This document shows positions 36,801 through 49,590 of a DNA stretch of 64,000 nucleotides, one piece after another. The number at the start of each line of letters is the position of its first letter. Position 1 is the stretch's first letter. Below the pieces are notes generated by a model. It had not been told where the DNA came from, searched no databases, and saw only the letters and a program-made list of their open reading frames with translations. Both the position numbers and the translations under genes were made by a program. Source of the DNA: Cenococcum geophilum 1.58 (Eukaryota > Ascomycota > Dothideomycetes > Gloniales > Gloniaceae); the NCBI GenBank assembly GCA_001692895.1, contig KV748219.1, forward strand, positions 1,054,001 through 1,118,000, in the 5' to 3' direction.

Positions 36801-38790
36801 CTTTTAGGTTTACTGCTCGCGCTTTTCTTAGGGGCTGTAATTCTATAGTACTAAGATGAAGCTATTAATCTTCTAGGGGGACTAGTGTAGAAATTGTTCT
36901 TATTAAGTGAAATTTCGTAAGGGATATAAAATGAAGATTAAGATAGTACTAACATTATTATTATTAGAGTTGCTATTACTTTATAGCTTTTAAAAGCTTT
37001 AAGGGGGGATTAACGGTCTTTTTAAGTGTATATTAGTTCTCCCTTTACCGCTAGCACTTAACTATTGCCTTTTACCCCTTATTTGGGTTTCTTATTAAAT
37101 TAAAGCATTTAATATGTGCGCCTTCGGCATAGATTGGGGTCAATTACCATTTATAGGGTAAGGTTTATAAGGGCTTAAATTCCGGCGCCTAATTAACAGG
37201 TTTAGTAAATTATGGTTAAACCATATCCGCCTATCTAAGCTGGCGTATTTAGCTCTGATATAGCCGTCGCATCTAGCCCCTTATTAGGAGGTTAATAGCG
37301 TAAATTCTCTACCCTAGTTTCTTAGTAAAGGGTAGCGCTAATATATCTATTTACTTCCCAATAATGCCGATCTAGTTAATCTTCTGCGCCGCTTATATTA
37401 GTAGGTAAAGCCCCGCTTATATTAGTAGGTAAAGCCCCGCTTATATATATATATTATAAGCTATCTATAATAGAAGGAAGTAGTATCCTTATTAGTAGTA
37501 AGTAGGGCTCTTTAATGCTAACCGCCTAGTGACGGATACGCCTGCCGCTCGCTTGATAATTATATGCATGTCCATAAATATATTAGGTAAAAGACTGTAT
37601 AAGGATACTTACCCTCCTAATATAGCTAGCTAGTGTTAGAGATTTCTTTGTAGTTATGCCGCTGTGCCGCTAATTTATTATGCGCCTAAAAGCTGCAACC
37701 TTCTAATTTTAATCTAGGTAGTTCCTATATAGCCCCATAGCTTAGGAGCCTAGATAGTTAATCCTTTACCGCTTTACCGCTAAGCAGTTAGGCAGAGCTA
37801 ATAGCCCCTTAGCCCTAAACTAGTAGATTAAACGGCGTTTTCGAAATATCTGTAGTAACGCAATTATACTACTAGGTAGGTATATATAGCCACCTAGGTA
37901 ACGCTTTATATAATGTCCGTTTAAATAATGCCTAACATAGCCCTGTATAGGGTGGTTACTTAAATTAGTAACGTCTAGCTGCTTTTCTGCTAAGTAGCCT
38001 AGTAGGCATACTAGTTATAATATAGGTAGCTTTAGCTATCGGTAAACGCTAAAGTGGGCCGTTTAACTAATAGTATATCCTAGGTAAGAAAATAGCGCGT
38101 AGGCTAGCTAAAACGAGTGTAATATAAGCTCGCTTAAGCCCTTAAGGGGGGCAATATGGCATACCTATCCCTCCCTACCTTAGGAGATATACGGCAGAGT
38201 TAAATAAGATAATAGTGCTAACGCGGCTAGTAACTACGGAATTCCCCTAACTCCCTTCCTATGGGACGGTTGCGGACTAGCGTTATCCAGAAGGTAAAAG
38301 GAGAGAGGGTATATATAAGAAAGAGAATAGAATTATAAGGATATGGACGCGCTTAGCGGATAGAGGCGGCGCTAAAAGAGCTTAATAAAAATTAAAGCTA
38401 TTGGCTCCAGAGGCGGGAATTAGGAGAGGAGGCTAAGACTATTTATATATTATTATAGAATAGAGACTTACTTATTAGAAAGGCTGTAGTTAATTGTATT
38501 AATTATTAGTCTAAGACACGGGGGAATAAAATAATAAGCGGGCTAGACTTGTATACGTATTAGCGCTAAGGGGACGGCAGAAATACCTTAATGCGACCGT
38601 GCTAGGGACTAGCAGTAAGAAGAGGAGGAGGCGCAGTATTGGGAGAAAGGAAAGATGGAGGATAAGAGGAAAAGTAGCGAGAGAAATGGCCTTTTATGGG
38701 TGAGGTTAAGGGGCAGTCTTGGCTTGGCCGGGGTTAATAAGCGAGGGCGCCTTGCCCGTAAAGGAAGCCTCCATTTCCTGATGTAGATTC
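36801..38790. other. Mostly decayed sequence; GC-richer patch at its right end
   Basis: No gene is supported. A 24-bp unit (gcttatattagtaggtaaag plus cccc) is repeated in tandem at 37391-37443. The stretch at about 38560-38790 is less AT-rich and less mutated than its surroundings and could be the upstream region of the minus-strand SANT/Myb relic, but no motif proves this. Confidence 0.4.
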
Positions 38791-38799
38791 CCGCGTAAC

Positions 38800-39182
38800 A
38801 AAATAACTACTAATAAATCTTTTACTTCTATTAAAACTACTACTTAATTTATACCTATTTTTATTTCTACTTACTACTACTTAATTTAATACTAATACTA
38901 CTATTACTATTTTTATAACTACTATTTTTTTTACTAAATTTCCTACTTAATCTACTACTTTAAATCCTATTAAAATTACTATTAAAACTACTACTACTAT
39001 TATATATATTTCTACTACTACTTTTATTATACCTATTCCTTTTACTAAAATTACTACTTTTACTACCTTTATTACTACGTTCTTAATACTATTTCTATTA
39101 CTATTATTATTACTTTTATTTCTACTACTTTTATTTTTACTACTATTACTTTTACCCCTACTACTACTACTACTACTACTAC
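38800..39182. repeat. TAC-rich low-complexity tract
   Basis: Long stretches of ctactact, attacta and similar end in a pure (tac)n run just before Copia-1. A minus-strand open frame here (38947-39222) is only a translation of this tract. Similar sequence recurs at 42610-42825, beyond the right end of Copia-1. Confidence 0.8.
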
Positions 39183-39367
39183 TGTCAGATAATCTGTATT
39201 CTCGGAGGCGTAGGACGTGCACGAGTTACGTGCACGGGTTACGTGCATTGTAAATATCTTCGTTTAAGCCTAGGGGCCCTAGGTTAAGCACCGATTAAGA
39301 TACCATTAAGATTATTAATTAATCAACCTATTTCATCAATGAATAGCTCTATATGAGTTATCTGACA
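39183..39367 (+). repeat. 5' LTR of Copia-1 (185 bp)
   Basis: From tgtcagataatctg to gttatctgaca; the ends form an inverted repeat (tgtcagataa / ttatctgaca). It matches 42056-42240 except for transitions, such as acgagttacgtgcac versus acgagtcacgtgcac. Confidence 0.95.
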
Positions 39368-39378
39368 GTTATGAGCCC
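39368..39378 (+). other. Primer-binding site complementary to initiator tRNA-Met anticodon arm
   Basis: gttatgagccc directly follows the LTR. Its complement, gggctcataac, is the conserved anticodon-arm sequence of eukaryotic initiator tRNA-Met, including the CAT anticodon. This is the half-tRNA priming known from Drosophila copia and relatives, where the primer is an internal fragment rather than the tRNA 3' end. Confidence 0.75.
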
Positions 39379-39510
39379 GGTCCGCCGACATAAGAAGCTA
39401 TTCAGCTATTATTTAATCATTTGAAGAAATTCTACCTTATCGTTAGACTCTGACACCTTATCGTCATAAGACGACCCTGATCGAAATCCTACCTTAATTG
39501 TCACAGGACG

Positions 39511-39634
39511 AGATTCCATGAGATTCCACGAGATTCCACGAGACTCCACCTCAATCGTCAAAGGACGATCCTGACGACAAGGACGATCCTGACGACAAGG
39601 ACGATCCTGCGATAAGGACGATCCTGACGACAAA
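39511..39634 (+). repeat. Short tandem repeats at the start of Copia-1 gag
   Basis: Four copies of a 10-bp unit gagattccac (39511-39549) are followed by about four copies of an 18-bp unit gacaaggacgatcctgac (39556-39634, one copy shortened). Confidence 0.85.
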
Positions 39635-39659
39635 TTCCATCTCAATTCCTATCTGCCTA

Positions 39660-40985
39660 TTGGTCAAATGACTCCACCGACGTCGAGTTCGTCTACTATA
39701 ATTATCCTCAATAAGCCAGAAGACTGGGAGCAATGGATCTGGCAACTATAAGCCCTCGCGGACAAACGAATTTGGGCCCACGTTGACCTAGATAATGCAG
39801 CACCTTAACGAGGTCTACTATAAGAACCACCCTATCTAGAAGTTATAGATTTTAATAAAAATGCAATCTTATATGTATAGCTCTCGACGAATTAACAGAG
39901 GGCGTACAAGAATAGTAGACGATACTACGACTAGGATATAAAGTATTTCCTAAAATAAGAAGAGCACCTTTAAAAGATTCGCACCTAAATTATATCCATA
40001 GTATCGATTTAGAAGAAGCTACTGCTTAACCCTTTTCTTATAGTTAAGGAATGGATATCTCGGTTAAAGGAGAATATAGAACCTACCTCGTCGTTTGTTA
40101 GGAAAAAGGTACAACACCAGTATACGGAAGCTCTTAAGGGGTTTAAACACTTATTAAAATTGAATTAGTGGTTAGATTAATGGGAATATATAATGGTACT
40201 AGGAGAGAAGTATAAAATACCCTAAATATTTAATGGAATCTGGCTTTAAAATCTGGTAGAAGTTATTCAACCTTTTAGCGATGCCTACTGTATAAAGTAT
40301 ACTACTGAGTCGAATGACCTGTAGAAGTCGAGATCTTCCGAATACCGTAGAGTAGTAAAGGAGCTGCAAGAAGGGCTCAGAAGACCCTTAGAGAAAGCTA
40401 ATACTACTATAAGAGGGAGTACCTTTAACACAGACTTTGCAGAGTAAGCTATTGAGGATTACTCTAATACTACTAAAGGTTTATAGAGAGGAAATACCTT
40501 AGTACGCACTAGCCGCTTAAAGAGAGCCGGGTTACTAGTTGAGGAGACGTCCTAAAAGAAGCTAATACCTAAGTGCTTAGCGTGCGAAAGACAAGGACAT
40601 TTACTTCGGGACTATTGGTGTTTATTTGAAGATAAGAGACCTGTAGGAGTTATGGTTAGAGATAATTGTATCGAAAAGGCACTAAGGAAGGTAGAATAGA
40701 ATAAGGATCTTGCTAATCTAGTTGCCAAAATTAGACTTGAATAAGAAGACGAAGCTTAATAACGATAAGACGAGAGCAAGGGAGTCCTATCCTATGTTAA
40801 ATGGAAGAACGTCATAGACAATAGACTATCGAATACGTCCGACTAGGAAGTCTATTAGCTTTTAATTCAAGCTGACTGCTAAGTCGCCAACGGAAGCGCA
40901 GAATCTTGTCAAGAGACGTTCGTCCAGACTCGAAAGGTGATGTATGGCTATGGCATCTGCGTCTAGGTCACCTAGGACCTATGAG
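39660..40985 (+). pseudogene. Copia-1 gag and pre-integrase relic
   Basis: Gag starts near MTPPTSSSS (about 39669) and shows KPEDWEQWIWQL (about 39712-39750), the usual Copia gag signature. A zinc knuckle CLACERQGHLLRDYW lies at about 40573-40617, with its last Cys changed to Tyr. The GAG-pre-integrase motif DVWLWHLRLGHLGP follows at about 40939-40980. Stops are moderate in number. Reading then passes through the deletion junction into reverse transcriptase. Confidence 0.85.
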
Positions 40986-41059
40986 CCTTTATCTAGGTCT
41001 CACGAAGGTTCTCGGATTGGAATATTGATAAACCCTATCTCGACGTCCATATTGACTGG

Positions 41060-42005
41060 ACTGACCTTAAGGAAGCGCATGCAAAAGACCTTAAAGAAAG
41101 CTTAAGAAGCACTCAAGGAGCTGAGCAAGGAATACCAGATGAGTACCCTTGGAGAGCTAAAATGGTTCCTAGGAATCTATGTGCTACGCGATCGTAGCTA
41201 GAGGCTCCTGTGGCTATCGCAGGAAGCCTATATCGAGAAGATAGCTAACTAGTATGAGATAGATCTTAAAGGGCGTCTTCCAGACACTCCTCCCTACCGA
41301 TCACCGATCGATCCGTCCGACGCTTCCGTCCCCCGATATAGACCTACTAGTCCGTCCTATATCCCTACCAAGAGAAGCAGCTTCTACGTTGCTATATTAG
41401 AGACCAGTACCTATATGGCACGAGGAGTAGAGCAATCTACTATGGAGGAGATAAGGAACGAACGAACGCGAAAGGGAGAGATAAAGGAATAAGCGACAAA
41501 GGACGAGACGACGGAGACGGTAGAAGTGAAGCGCAATTATTTATCTGTGCTAGCGACGCATTATTCGCGGACAATTCCGTCGACAGAAAGAGCTCGCAAG
41601 GATATATTATGAAGCTATTTGGGGGACTAATTGCCTGGAGAGCAAACAAGCAGGACAGCAAAGGAAGCTATCTTCATCAGCAGGCTGTTTAAAGTGATGT
41701 TACAGCTGAACGAGCCCTTGATCATCGACTCTCCGACACGTCGACATCCATTGACACTGGTTGCGTCAAGAATACGCAATAAGATGAGTGGTATTTCAAT
41801 GGAAAGCGACAAAGGAGATGATCGCCAATGGACTTACGAAGGCCCTGCCCAAGCAGAGGTTTTAGAACTTCGTCAACCTAGTCAGAATGGTGGATATTAA
41901 GGAGCGGCTGGATGAGGAGAAGCAACTGGAGGACCTAAGGGAGAAGGTTAGGGCGAGACGGAAGGATTTAGATGAGATTACGGTTCATTTGACGCATGGA
42001 CGGAC
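41060..42005 (+). pseudogene. Copia-1 remnant of reverse transcriptase and RNase H
   Basis: LGELKWFLGIYVLRDRS (about 41150-41200) and SQEAYIEKIAN (about 41217-41249) belong to the C-terminal part of Copia reverse transcriptase. After a damaged stretch, ATKEMIANGLTKALPKQRF (about 41808-41865) and VNLVRMVDIKERLDEEKQ (about 41874-41927) are the terminal RNase H block and tail of the polyprotein. A polypurine run ctaaggggg sits just before the 3' LTR at 42056. Other open frames here (41440-41661, 41627-41812, 41631-41900) are shadows in wrong frames. Confidence 0.85.
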
Positions 42006-42055
42006 ACGAGAAGGTGGCTAGCTTCGTCCTCGACCAGGTTGAAGCTAAGGGGGTG

Positions 42056-42240
42056 TGTCAGATAATCTGTATTCTCGGAGGCGTAGGACGTGCACGAGTC
42101 ACGTGCACGGGTCACGTGCATTGTAAATATCTTCGTCTAAGCCTAGGGGCCCTAGGTTAAGCACCGATTAAGACACCATTAAGATCATCAATCAATTAAC
42201 CCATTTTATCAATGAATAGCTCTATATAAGTTATCTGACA
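42056..42240 (+). repeat. 3' LTR of Copia-1 (185 bp)
   Basis: It runs tgtcagataatctg to gttatctgaca, same length as the 5' LTR. It retains C where the 5' copy has T at several positions. Confidence 0.95.
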
Positions 42241-42245
42241 ACTAC

Positions 42246-43870
42246 TCCTACTATTAAGCCTACTTTAATATCCTAAAATTAACTTATTTTATAATGTTAA
42301 TATATTAAAATTAACTTCTTTTATAATGCTAATATGCTAAAATCACCTACTTTACCGCTTTATACCTTAATTTATAATATAATTATAAATCCTTATATCT
42401 AATTAAAACTCTATAAATACTTTATATATCTTAGTGCTCTCTAATCTACTCTATTTAATTTCCTCCCATAACTTACTTTATTAATTGGTTATAGTAATAT
42501 ATTACTAGTAATAGTTAATAAGAATTAATTACTAATAATAGGTTTTATAGGAATAGGTTATAGGAATAGGTTATAGAAATAAGTTATGAGTATATATAGG
42601 AAATGGCTTAGGGGGGTATTTACTATTACTAAAATTACTACCTTTATTACTACTTAATCTATTACTTCTACTACTACTATTACTATTTTTACTACTACTA
42701 CTCCTACTATTACTTCTACTTAATTTACTACTATTATTATTACTACTACTCCTACTTTTACTACTCTTTCTACTACTACTTCTACTGCTACTTTTATTAC
42801 CTCTACTACTATCTACTCTTTAATCCCTTTACCTTTTCACTTTATTTACTTAACTAATACCTTTTATACCTCCTATTACTTATTTATAAACCAATATATA
42901 GAGTCCCTCTATTAACTATTATACTAACTTACTCTTCTTCCCCCTACTTTCAACTCGCTAATAATAATAAACTTACCCTAAAACTATTGCTAATTACTTT
43001 ATCTTCTTAACTATATTATAATATACAACAATTTACTTAGGTATTAGGTACTTAACCTTTTTTTCTTTTACTAATTTAGTAACTACTTTATTTTTTTTAT
43101 TTTTATCTTATATATCCATACCTAGTATACTATAGTTTTCTATATTATTACCCCTTAGAATAGGTTAAATGTATATATAGCTTCTTTTTACTTATAACTA
43201 ATAATATTTATCTTAACACTTATCTTAACACTTATCTCGACACTTATCTCAACCCTTATTTTAATACTTATTTTAATACTTATCTTAATACTTATCTTAA
43301 TACTTATCTTAACACTTATTTATATTAATTATTATTATATTATAGTATATTATTAGGGAATTAAGATAGCATTAGTTAAAAAAAAGGGAGGGGGGTTTAG
43401 TATATTAATATGCTGAAATTAACTTAAGGAAACCACTCTAAGTTTTCTATAATAAAATATACTACACCCTACTTAAAATTAAACTCTACTATAATAATAG
43501 TTAAAGAGGTAAACTAAAGTTCTTTTATTAATATAAGGAAGTATAACTATATTACTTATTATTAATTTTTATATCTAGCCCTAAATATAGAATAATTGGC
43601 ATATATTTATTATCTCTTTTCCTATAATCTTGTTCTTCTTACCTAACTATTTTAATAGGTTTTACTTATTATCTTCTAATACTATTTCTTTTTTTTTATA
43701 TAGTTTTAAGTAAACCTATTTCTAATACTCTTTATCCGTAAATACTAATATTACTACTACTACGTTCTTTAATACGCCTAGATACTAATAGTAAGCTCTT
43801 TCTCTTTATTAAAAACCCTATCCCCTTTTTTTATTTTTCTTCTATAAATAGTAAATATATTATAGCGCCT
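42246..43870. other. Pyrimidine-rich, AT-rich decayed sequence
   Basis: No gene is supported. It contains a TAC-rich tract (42610-42825) and a 12-bp repeat (43208-43320). The plus strand is strongly skewed to T and C. The same skew continues at 50106, so this segment and 50106-52475 were adjacent before Copia-2 entered. Confidence 0.5.
43208..43320. repeat. 12-bp tandem repeat (acttatcttaac)
   Basis: About nine copies of acttatcttaac, with variants cttatctcgaca, cttattttaata and cttatcttaata. All variation is C/T, or G/A at one site. Confidence 0.85.
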
Positions 43871-43875
43871 AGTAT

Positions 43876-44146
43876 TGTATAATTACAGCACCTGTCGTAC
43901 TAACCGCGTGCTTACGCGTTTGGTACGCCGAGTACGCGTTTACGCGTTTGGTGCACTAACCACCCGCTTACGCGTCTGGTGCACTTCTAAAGTACTAACT
44001 AATTAGGGGGGAGGCGTATTAGTATATAGACTACGTAGTTTGCTTTATATAATCGACAGTTACTATTATCTAAAAGAGTATACGATACTACATGTATTTC
44101 GTGCCCCTGGATCTAACTCACTCATGCTATTAAGTTAGTACGAATA
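43876..44146 (+). repeat. 5' LTR of Copia-2 (271 bp)
   Basis: It begins tgtataattacagcacc and ends agtacgaata. It includes several tacgcgtttggt/cgcgtctggt repeats and pairs without indels to 49830-50100. Confidence 0.93.
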
Positions 44147-44344
44147 CTAATTAGTAAGCGCGCATAGATCAGCAATCACTCGATACCTCCCCTAAGCGAT
44201 ACTCGACAGTAACCACCTGTTTAGACTCCTAGTATGACCTGCTAGAAGGTTAGAAGTTAGGGATTACGGACTATCACCAACTCTATATACTTATTTAAGT
44301 CTTAGTACGGTTTACTAAAAGTTTATAAACGCGAATATAGACCT

Positions 44345-44488
44345 TTATAGAACCCCCTACCCTTCTATAAACCACTACGGACCTACTAATTACCTTTACG
44401 GACCGTTACAAGACCTTACGGAAACCCCCTACCCTTCTGCAAACCGCTATAGATATTAACCACCTTTACGGACTACTGCAAGACCTCT
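44345..44488 (+). repeat. 72-bp tandem duplication in Copia-2 leader
   Basis: Two adjacent copies start at aaccccctacccttct (44351 and 44423) and end acaagacct/gcaagacct. They are diverged at scattered sites. The repeat is upstream of the gag start codon. Confidence 0.8.
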
Positions 44489-44512
44489 TCCACCCGCCAC
44501 GTACTATATAGT

Positions 44513-47500
44513 ATGGCAGATATCAGCAAGTAAGTCAGCGAAGGTTAAAAGAAGTGGAGCTAAGGAGTCGACCTCACGTCTACAAACAACGTTAACAACT
44601 ATATTAATTTCAAAATCCTTAAATATGGACACTATAAGCTTCTAAACGACGACCTATGGGAGTAATATAAGGAAGACTTTGTGGACTTTACGGAAGCTAT
44701 TCTTAAGACTTATAACCCTACTATTATCTATAACCTACGAACCCTTTTACGTCACTAAGGTGTATAGGTTAAAAAAGATAAACGAGTTACTATTATATAG
44801 TCCTTATATAATATAATATAGGAGGAGGACCAAATAGAATAGACTAAAGAGAAAATCCTAGACTAGGTTAAAGCCACGAATAATCTCTCTACTTCTCCCA
44901 AACTTAATGGTATCGCTGGCCTTATACCTAACCTACTTAACTAAATTTGTCCTATAAACCTAAGCGATTTCGGAATTGATTTTACGGGCTAAAGTATACC
45001 TAGTACCTAAGTTACGGACCGTAATACCCCCGTAAACTAAAATACGGACTAAAACCCTTCCGTTAACAAAGCTATAGATCCGCAACCTGCCCAAGTTATA
45101 GATCTGCAAGCTATATATCTGTAAACTACATATCCGTAAGCTATATATCCGCAAGCTATAGATCCATAAGTTATAGATCTGTAATACACCTAAGTGAAAA
45201 CCTATGGCAAGGAACTAGCTAACCTAGCTAAGCTCTATACCGACGAATCTAAGTATAGCGGTGAAAACGACAATTTTGACTTTAAACTAACCATCTTTAT
45301 AGACCTTTGCTAAAAGGCTGATATTCCTAAATAAGAGTTTAGCCAAGCCTACTCTACTATACTGCGCGGCCTAGTACTTAACCACTACTATACCAACCTT
45401 AAGAGCAACCCCCTTGGTGTTCCCTTTAATAAGCTATACAAAGCTACCTATAACTACTTTAAAGGACTAGAATATAAGCGTAATATCCTTATCTAATAGA
45501 ATGCGACTAAGCTACGGACCGTAATTAACAAGAACACTAAAAAATTGACTATAGAGTGCCTGCAAATTCTTATTAAAGACCTCTGGCACCTACAGCACGG
45601 CCTTAACACTAAGCTTTAAACAGACGACTTCTTATATAACAAACTTATTACGGCCTACTAGGAAGTAGAGCCCTATAAATACGCCTATTGTAAGCCTATA
45701 GATACCTTAGCTGGCCTTATTAATAATCTACGCTCCTCTATTGTAACGTACGAAGTCTTAAACCCACTAGGCAGCACTTAAGCCTTTACTGCGGATATTT
45801 AATATCCGCAAACAGACTTAGACGTCTACTTTACGGACCGCCGCTACCGCTAGCAGCACCCGTACCAACTAAGTCCTACCCGTAACCCCCGTAGCAACTC
45901 CCGTATAAAAATATACCCCCATAGACGGACTAGCTAGAAGTACTTTATATGCGGTAAGGAAGGATGTTGGTCTATAAGGTATACCTAGGAAGAATATAAT
46001 AAGTCTAGGAAGAGACTTAATAGCCGTATTAGCTAGTTCATTTTGGAATACAAAGGAGAGGAAGTAGAAGAGCCCCCTAATAAATTAATAGAAGCCCTTA
46101 TAATTGACTTTAACTTAGACGCTTAGGAATAAGAGACCTTAGAGATATTTCTAACTACTTTTGGACCTTTTACGGATAGCTAAGCCTTTAATATTACGAC
46201 CGTATTAGCCGACTGTTCCTTTATATACTCAGTTACGCCTAAAAACCATTCCGTAAGCACCCCTGTTATAAACGTTATAGATTATAAGCAGGACCTATTT
46301 GCATATATCACTATAGAACGCTATACCCCTAAGGAATTCTACAGTGTTATAATTAATATAGGTGCCTCTAAGAAGTCTACCGTAGGTTACGGACAATACC
46401 TCGTATATAGGACCACCACAAATAATAATACGGATATTGATATTATGTAAACTGGGGCCGTAACCGTCTAATTTAGCATTGGCTTAACTGCATTAATTAA
46501 ATTAGTAGCAGTTAAGACTCTAATTAGCCTAGTTAACTTTCACGTAGTAAAAGCGGATACCCTTCTTCTACTCTGCCTTGCGGATATGGACAGGTTATAG
46601 GTATACTATAATAACGTTACGGATACCCTAATTGGCCCTATAACTACCCTAGGAAGTAAGCATATTACCCTACTAATTACACGACGATTTGGACACCCAT
46701 TCCTTATATAGGGAGAGACCTTACGGACGTATATTTAGGAATCTTTTAATTATAACCCATGCTACCTTACCAGTACGGAAATCTACCGCCTATACCGCCG
46801 TTTCAGCTACCTATTAGCTAAAAAGCTGTATAGAGTCCTTAAACGCTCTAGACACGACGACGTTAATAGGAAGGTAATTAACTACCTAACTAAATACTGC
46901 TCCTACTGCTAGAAATACGGACGTTCTCTAGGCCGATTTAAGTTCACCCTTTATAAGGATCTTAACTTTAACCACTTAGTATACGTAGATATTATGTACA
47001 TTAATAGCAGCCCAGTACTATATATAATTGATAAGGTAACCCGTTATTAAGCCGCCTATTAGTTATAAAATATATCTATAAAGTATACCTAGGATATTTT
47101 ACGGACCTACTAGATTGATATATACGTTAGACCCCCGCAGTATATTACCTACGACGCTAGTAGGAACTTTATTAGTAAGGAATTCTAGCAGTATACTACG
47201 GCCATGGCTATATTAACAAAAGCCGTTCTAGTTAAGGCGTATTAGTCTGTTAGGCTTATTAAGCGAGCTTACCTAGCCTTATGGAGAGCTTACTAGATTA
47301 TTATGGACGAATGTAAAGACATCTAAAAGGAACTAGCTCTATAGATGGCCGTAAAAGCCGTTAACGACACTGCTAACCCAAACGGACTAGTACCTACCCT
47401 CTTAGTCTACGGAGCCTACCCGAGGATAAGCAAACTGGATCCTCCTACCCCGTCTATTATGGAACGAGCAGCCGCAATACGGAAGGCAATAGCCGAGATA

Positions 47501-49560
47501 GTTAAGCTACGGGCCAAACAAACTGTTAATAACGCCCTATACTACCATAATGGACCTAATATAACCCTAGTACACGACCTCCCGCTTAACTCTAAAGTCC
47601 TTATATAGCATAAAAGCGGTAATTAGAATGGACCTTATTGCTTACTGGCCGTAGAAAACGAGACGTGCTGTATATAACTCCCTAGCGGGCCAACTAGCTT
47701 TAGAAGCACGTCTATAAAACCCTACTTTCAGCCTAAAGACAACTATAACGTTAAGCCAGACGAACTGGAAATATCTATTAAACCAGATAAACCGGAAGCA
47801 CCCGCCGAACTAGATAGACTAGAAGTACCCCTGCCTTTAGACGAACTAGAAGCACCTATACCTGCTATAGAAGTCCCCCGTAAACCTACTAAACCTACTA
47901 AACCTGCCGTAAAACGTGGTTAAGGACGCCCCCGAAAGCATCCTATAACTAAGAACCCTATAATAAAGAATTACCTAACCTCCGTAGAAATATCCGCAAG
48001 GTAATCTCCGCCTACGGATATATTAGTTCTAGTATAGGAAACCCCATTTACGGACTTACGACGTAAAGAAATTAACGGACTATTTAAAAAGGGTGTCTTT
48101 GCGGTTATAATAGAAAGAGACGTTCCGCAAAGCGCCCGTATATTTAACTTACGCTTTATTAATAAAATTAAGCACCCTGGTACTAACAAAGCTTTTAAAA
48201 AATTAAGGCTTATTATATAAGCCTATAACGACTAAGAAAAGGACTTAGTCCTTACGTAATCGCCTATAATTTAACAAGTCAGTTAACGGATTATACTTAT
48301 ACTTACGCCCGGACTATAATAAAGCAAACCCATAGCCCTTTACCTACGGGATATCTTATAAGCCTATATGCAGTCTAATACCTACCTAAATAGGGACATC
48401 TTTATACGGCCACCCCCCAAGCTTAACCTATAACTAGGAATAATTTTATAGGTTGTAAAACCTCTTTACAAAGTACTAGAAGCCAGAAACTATTAGTTTA
48501 AGACATACTACTAGTATTACGTTAGTAAACTCAAAATAGAATAGTTAACCTACAACTCCTGCCTCTTATACACCCTATTAAACGGCCTTAGTATTATTAG
48601 ACTCTAAACCAATAATACCCTCTTCCTAGTAGACTAAACCTTTGCGGACGCTAAAGAAACTAAACTATAAAAGGCAAAGTTCTTAGCAAAGCCGCGAGAG
48701 CAGTTAACTAAGTAGACTCTAATTAAGTTTAATAGAGGCTTAATTATATAAAAGGGCAACCTAATTAAGCTAACTTAGGAACGCTAAGCATAAAACCTAA
48801 AGCCCGTTATAGTAAAGCCTATAGACCTTACCAGTTCCTATAGAGAGACCTATAAGACCGTAAATACAAAGGACTAATACGCTGCATAGCATGTAAGAGG
48901 CGCCTATATTGCTATAGTCTATTAACCTAAATCTACCTATAACCTGTCCTTTACGGCCTAGGCAGTAGACCTATAAGAAGAAAATGTTAAGCAGCTTAAT
49001 AAGCGCATCTAGTAGCAAATCGATAATGCAGTAAGGGGACTTACTTTTATACCACTAGACCTAAATTCCCTTAGCCTACTAGTATTTATAGATGTATCTT
49101 TTACTAATAACAAAGACCTATTATTATAAATCGGCTTTGTAATTATACTTACGGACCGTAATTAGGACGTAAATATACTATACTAGTCCTTAATTAAGTG
49201 CAAACAAGTAACCCGAAGTGTACTAGCTTCTAAACTATATATACTAGCCTATAGCTTTAATATAGCAGCCGCAATTAAATTAATGGTCTAGAAGATTTTA
49301 TAACTAGAGCAGTTACCCCTGGTTTTATACACCGATTTAAAGTCCCTTTACGACTACCTAGTTAAACTAGGTACAATATAAGAGAAGAGGCTTATGGTCG
49401 ACCTAATATACTTACATTAGGCCTACAAACGACGTAAGATTATGGAGGTTAAATGGATTAGTAGCGGAGACAACCTAGTAGACGCTATAACTAAGGCAAA
49501 GCTATGTTAAGCTTTTAAACCCCTAATTAATACAAATAAGCTTAACCTAAAGGTTATAGA
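44513..49560 (+). pseudogene. Copia-2 gag-pol relic
   Basis: The frame opens at ATG 44513 (MADISK) and stays in register for about 5 kb. Gag includes a zinc knuckle KYFICGKEGCWSIRYT (about 45938-45985), a mutated form of the C-x-x-C...CWS...H motif of fungal Copia elements. Protease: FYSVIINIGASKKST at about 46339-46380, with the catalytic Asp now Asn. Integrase zinc region KYCSYC*KYGRS near 46893-46925, and the C-terminal part of integrase in the open stretch 47345-47608. Reverse transcriptase spans about 47960-48860; its active-site motif reads L*TNNTLFLVD (48602-48634), where fungal Copia elements have TDD. RNase H: FIDVSFTNNKDL (about 49088-49123) and EVKWISSGDNLVDAITKA (about 49447-49500). 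The polyprotein ends near 49560-49630. Confidence 0.92.
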
Positions 49561-49590
49561 ATAGGTAGAGCGAGACTAACGGAGTATTTA

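Larger units (their letters stand above)
39183..42240 (+). mobile_element. Copia-1: internally deleted LTR retrotransposon
   Basis: A 3058-bp Ty1/Copia-type element with two 185-bp LTRs and a perfect 5-bp duplication actac (39178-39182 and 42241-42245), inserted in the TAC-rich tract. Gag and pre-integrase regions are joined to the end of reverse transcriptase and RNase H, so about 2 kb (integrase core and most of reverse transcriptase) is missing near 41000-41060. Mutation is lighter than in the Gypsy relics, and CpG sites are still frequent. It could have been mobilised in trans before decay. Confidence 0.9.

Noticed and set aside
29344..38790. Telomere-linked RecQ-type helicase gene
   Set aside because: Considered because of the repeat-rich setting, but no helicase motifs could be read in the stop-tolerant frames.
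38947..39745. Minus-strand open frames (91, 78 and 64 codons)
   Set aside because: They are translations of the TAC-rich tract and of the short tandem repeats at the start of Copia-1 gag, on the strand opposite to the element.
44960..48189. Minus-strand open frames at 44960-45154 and 47971-48189
   Set aside because: Both are shadows of the Copia-2 gag-pol frame.
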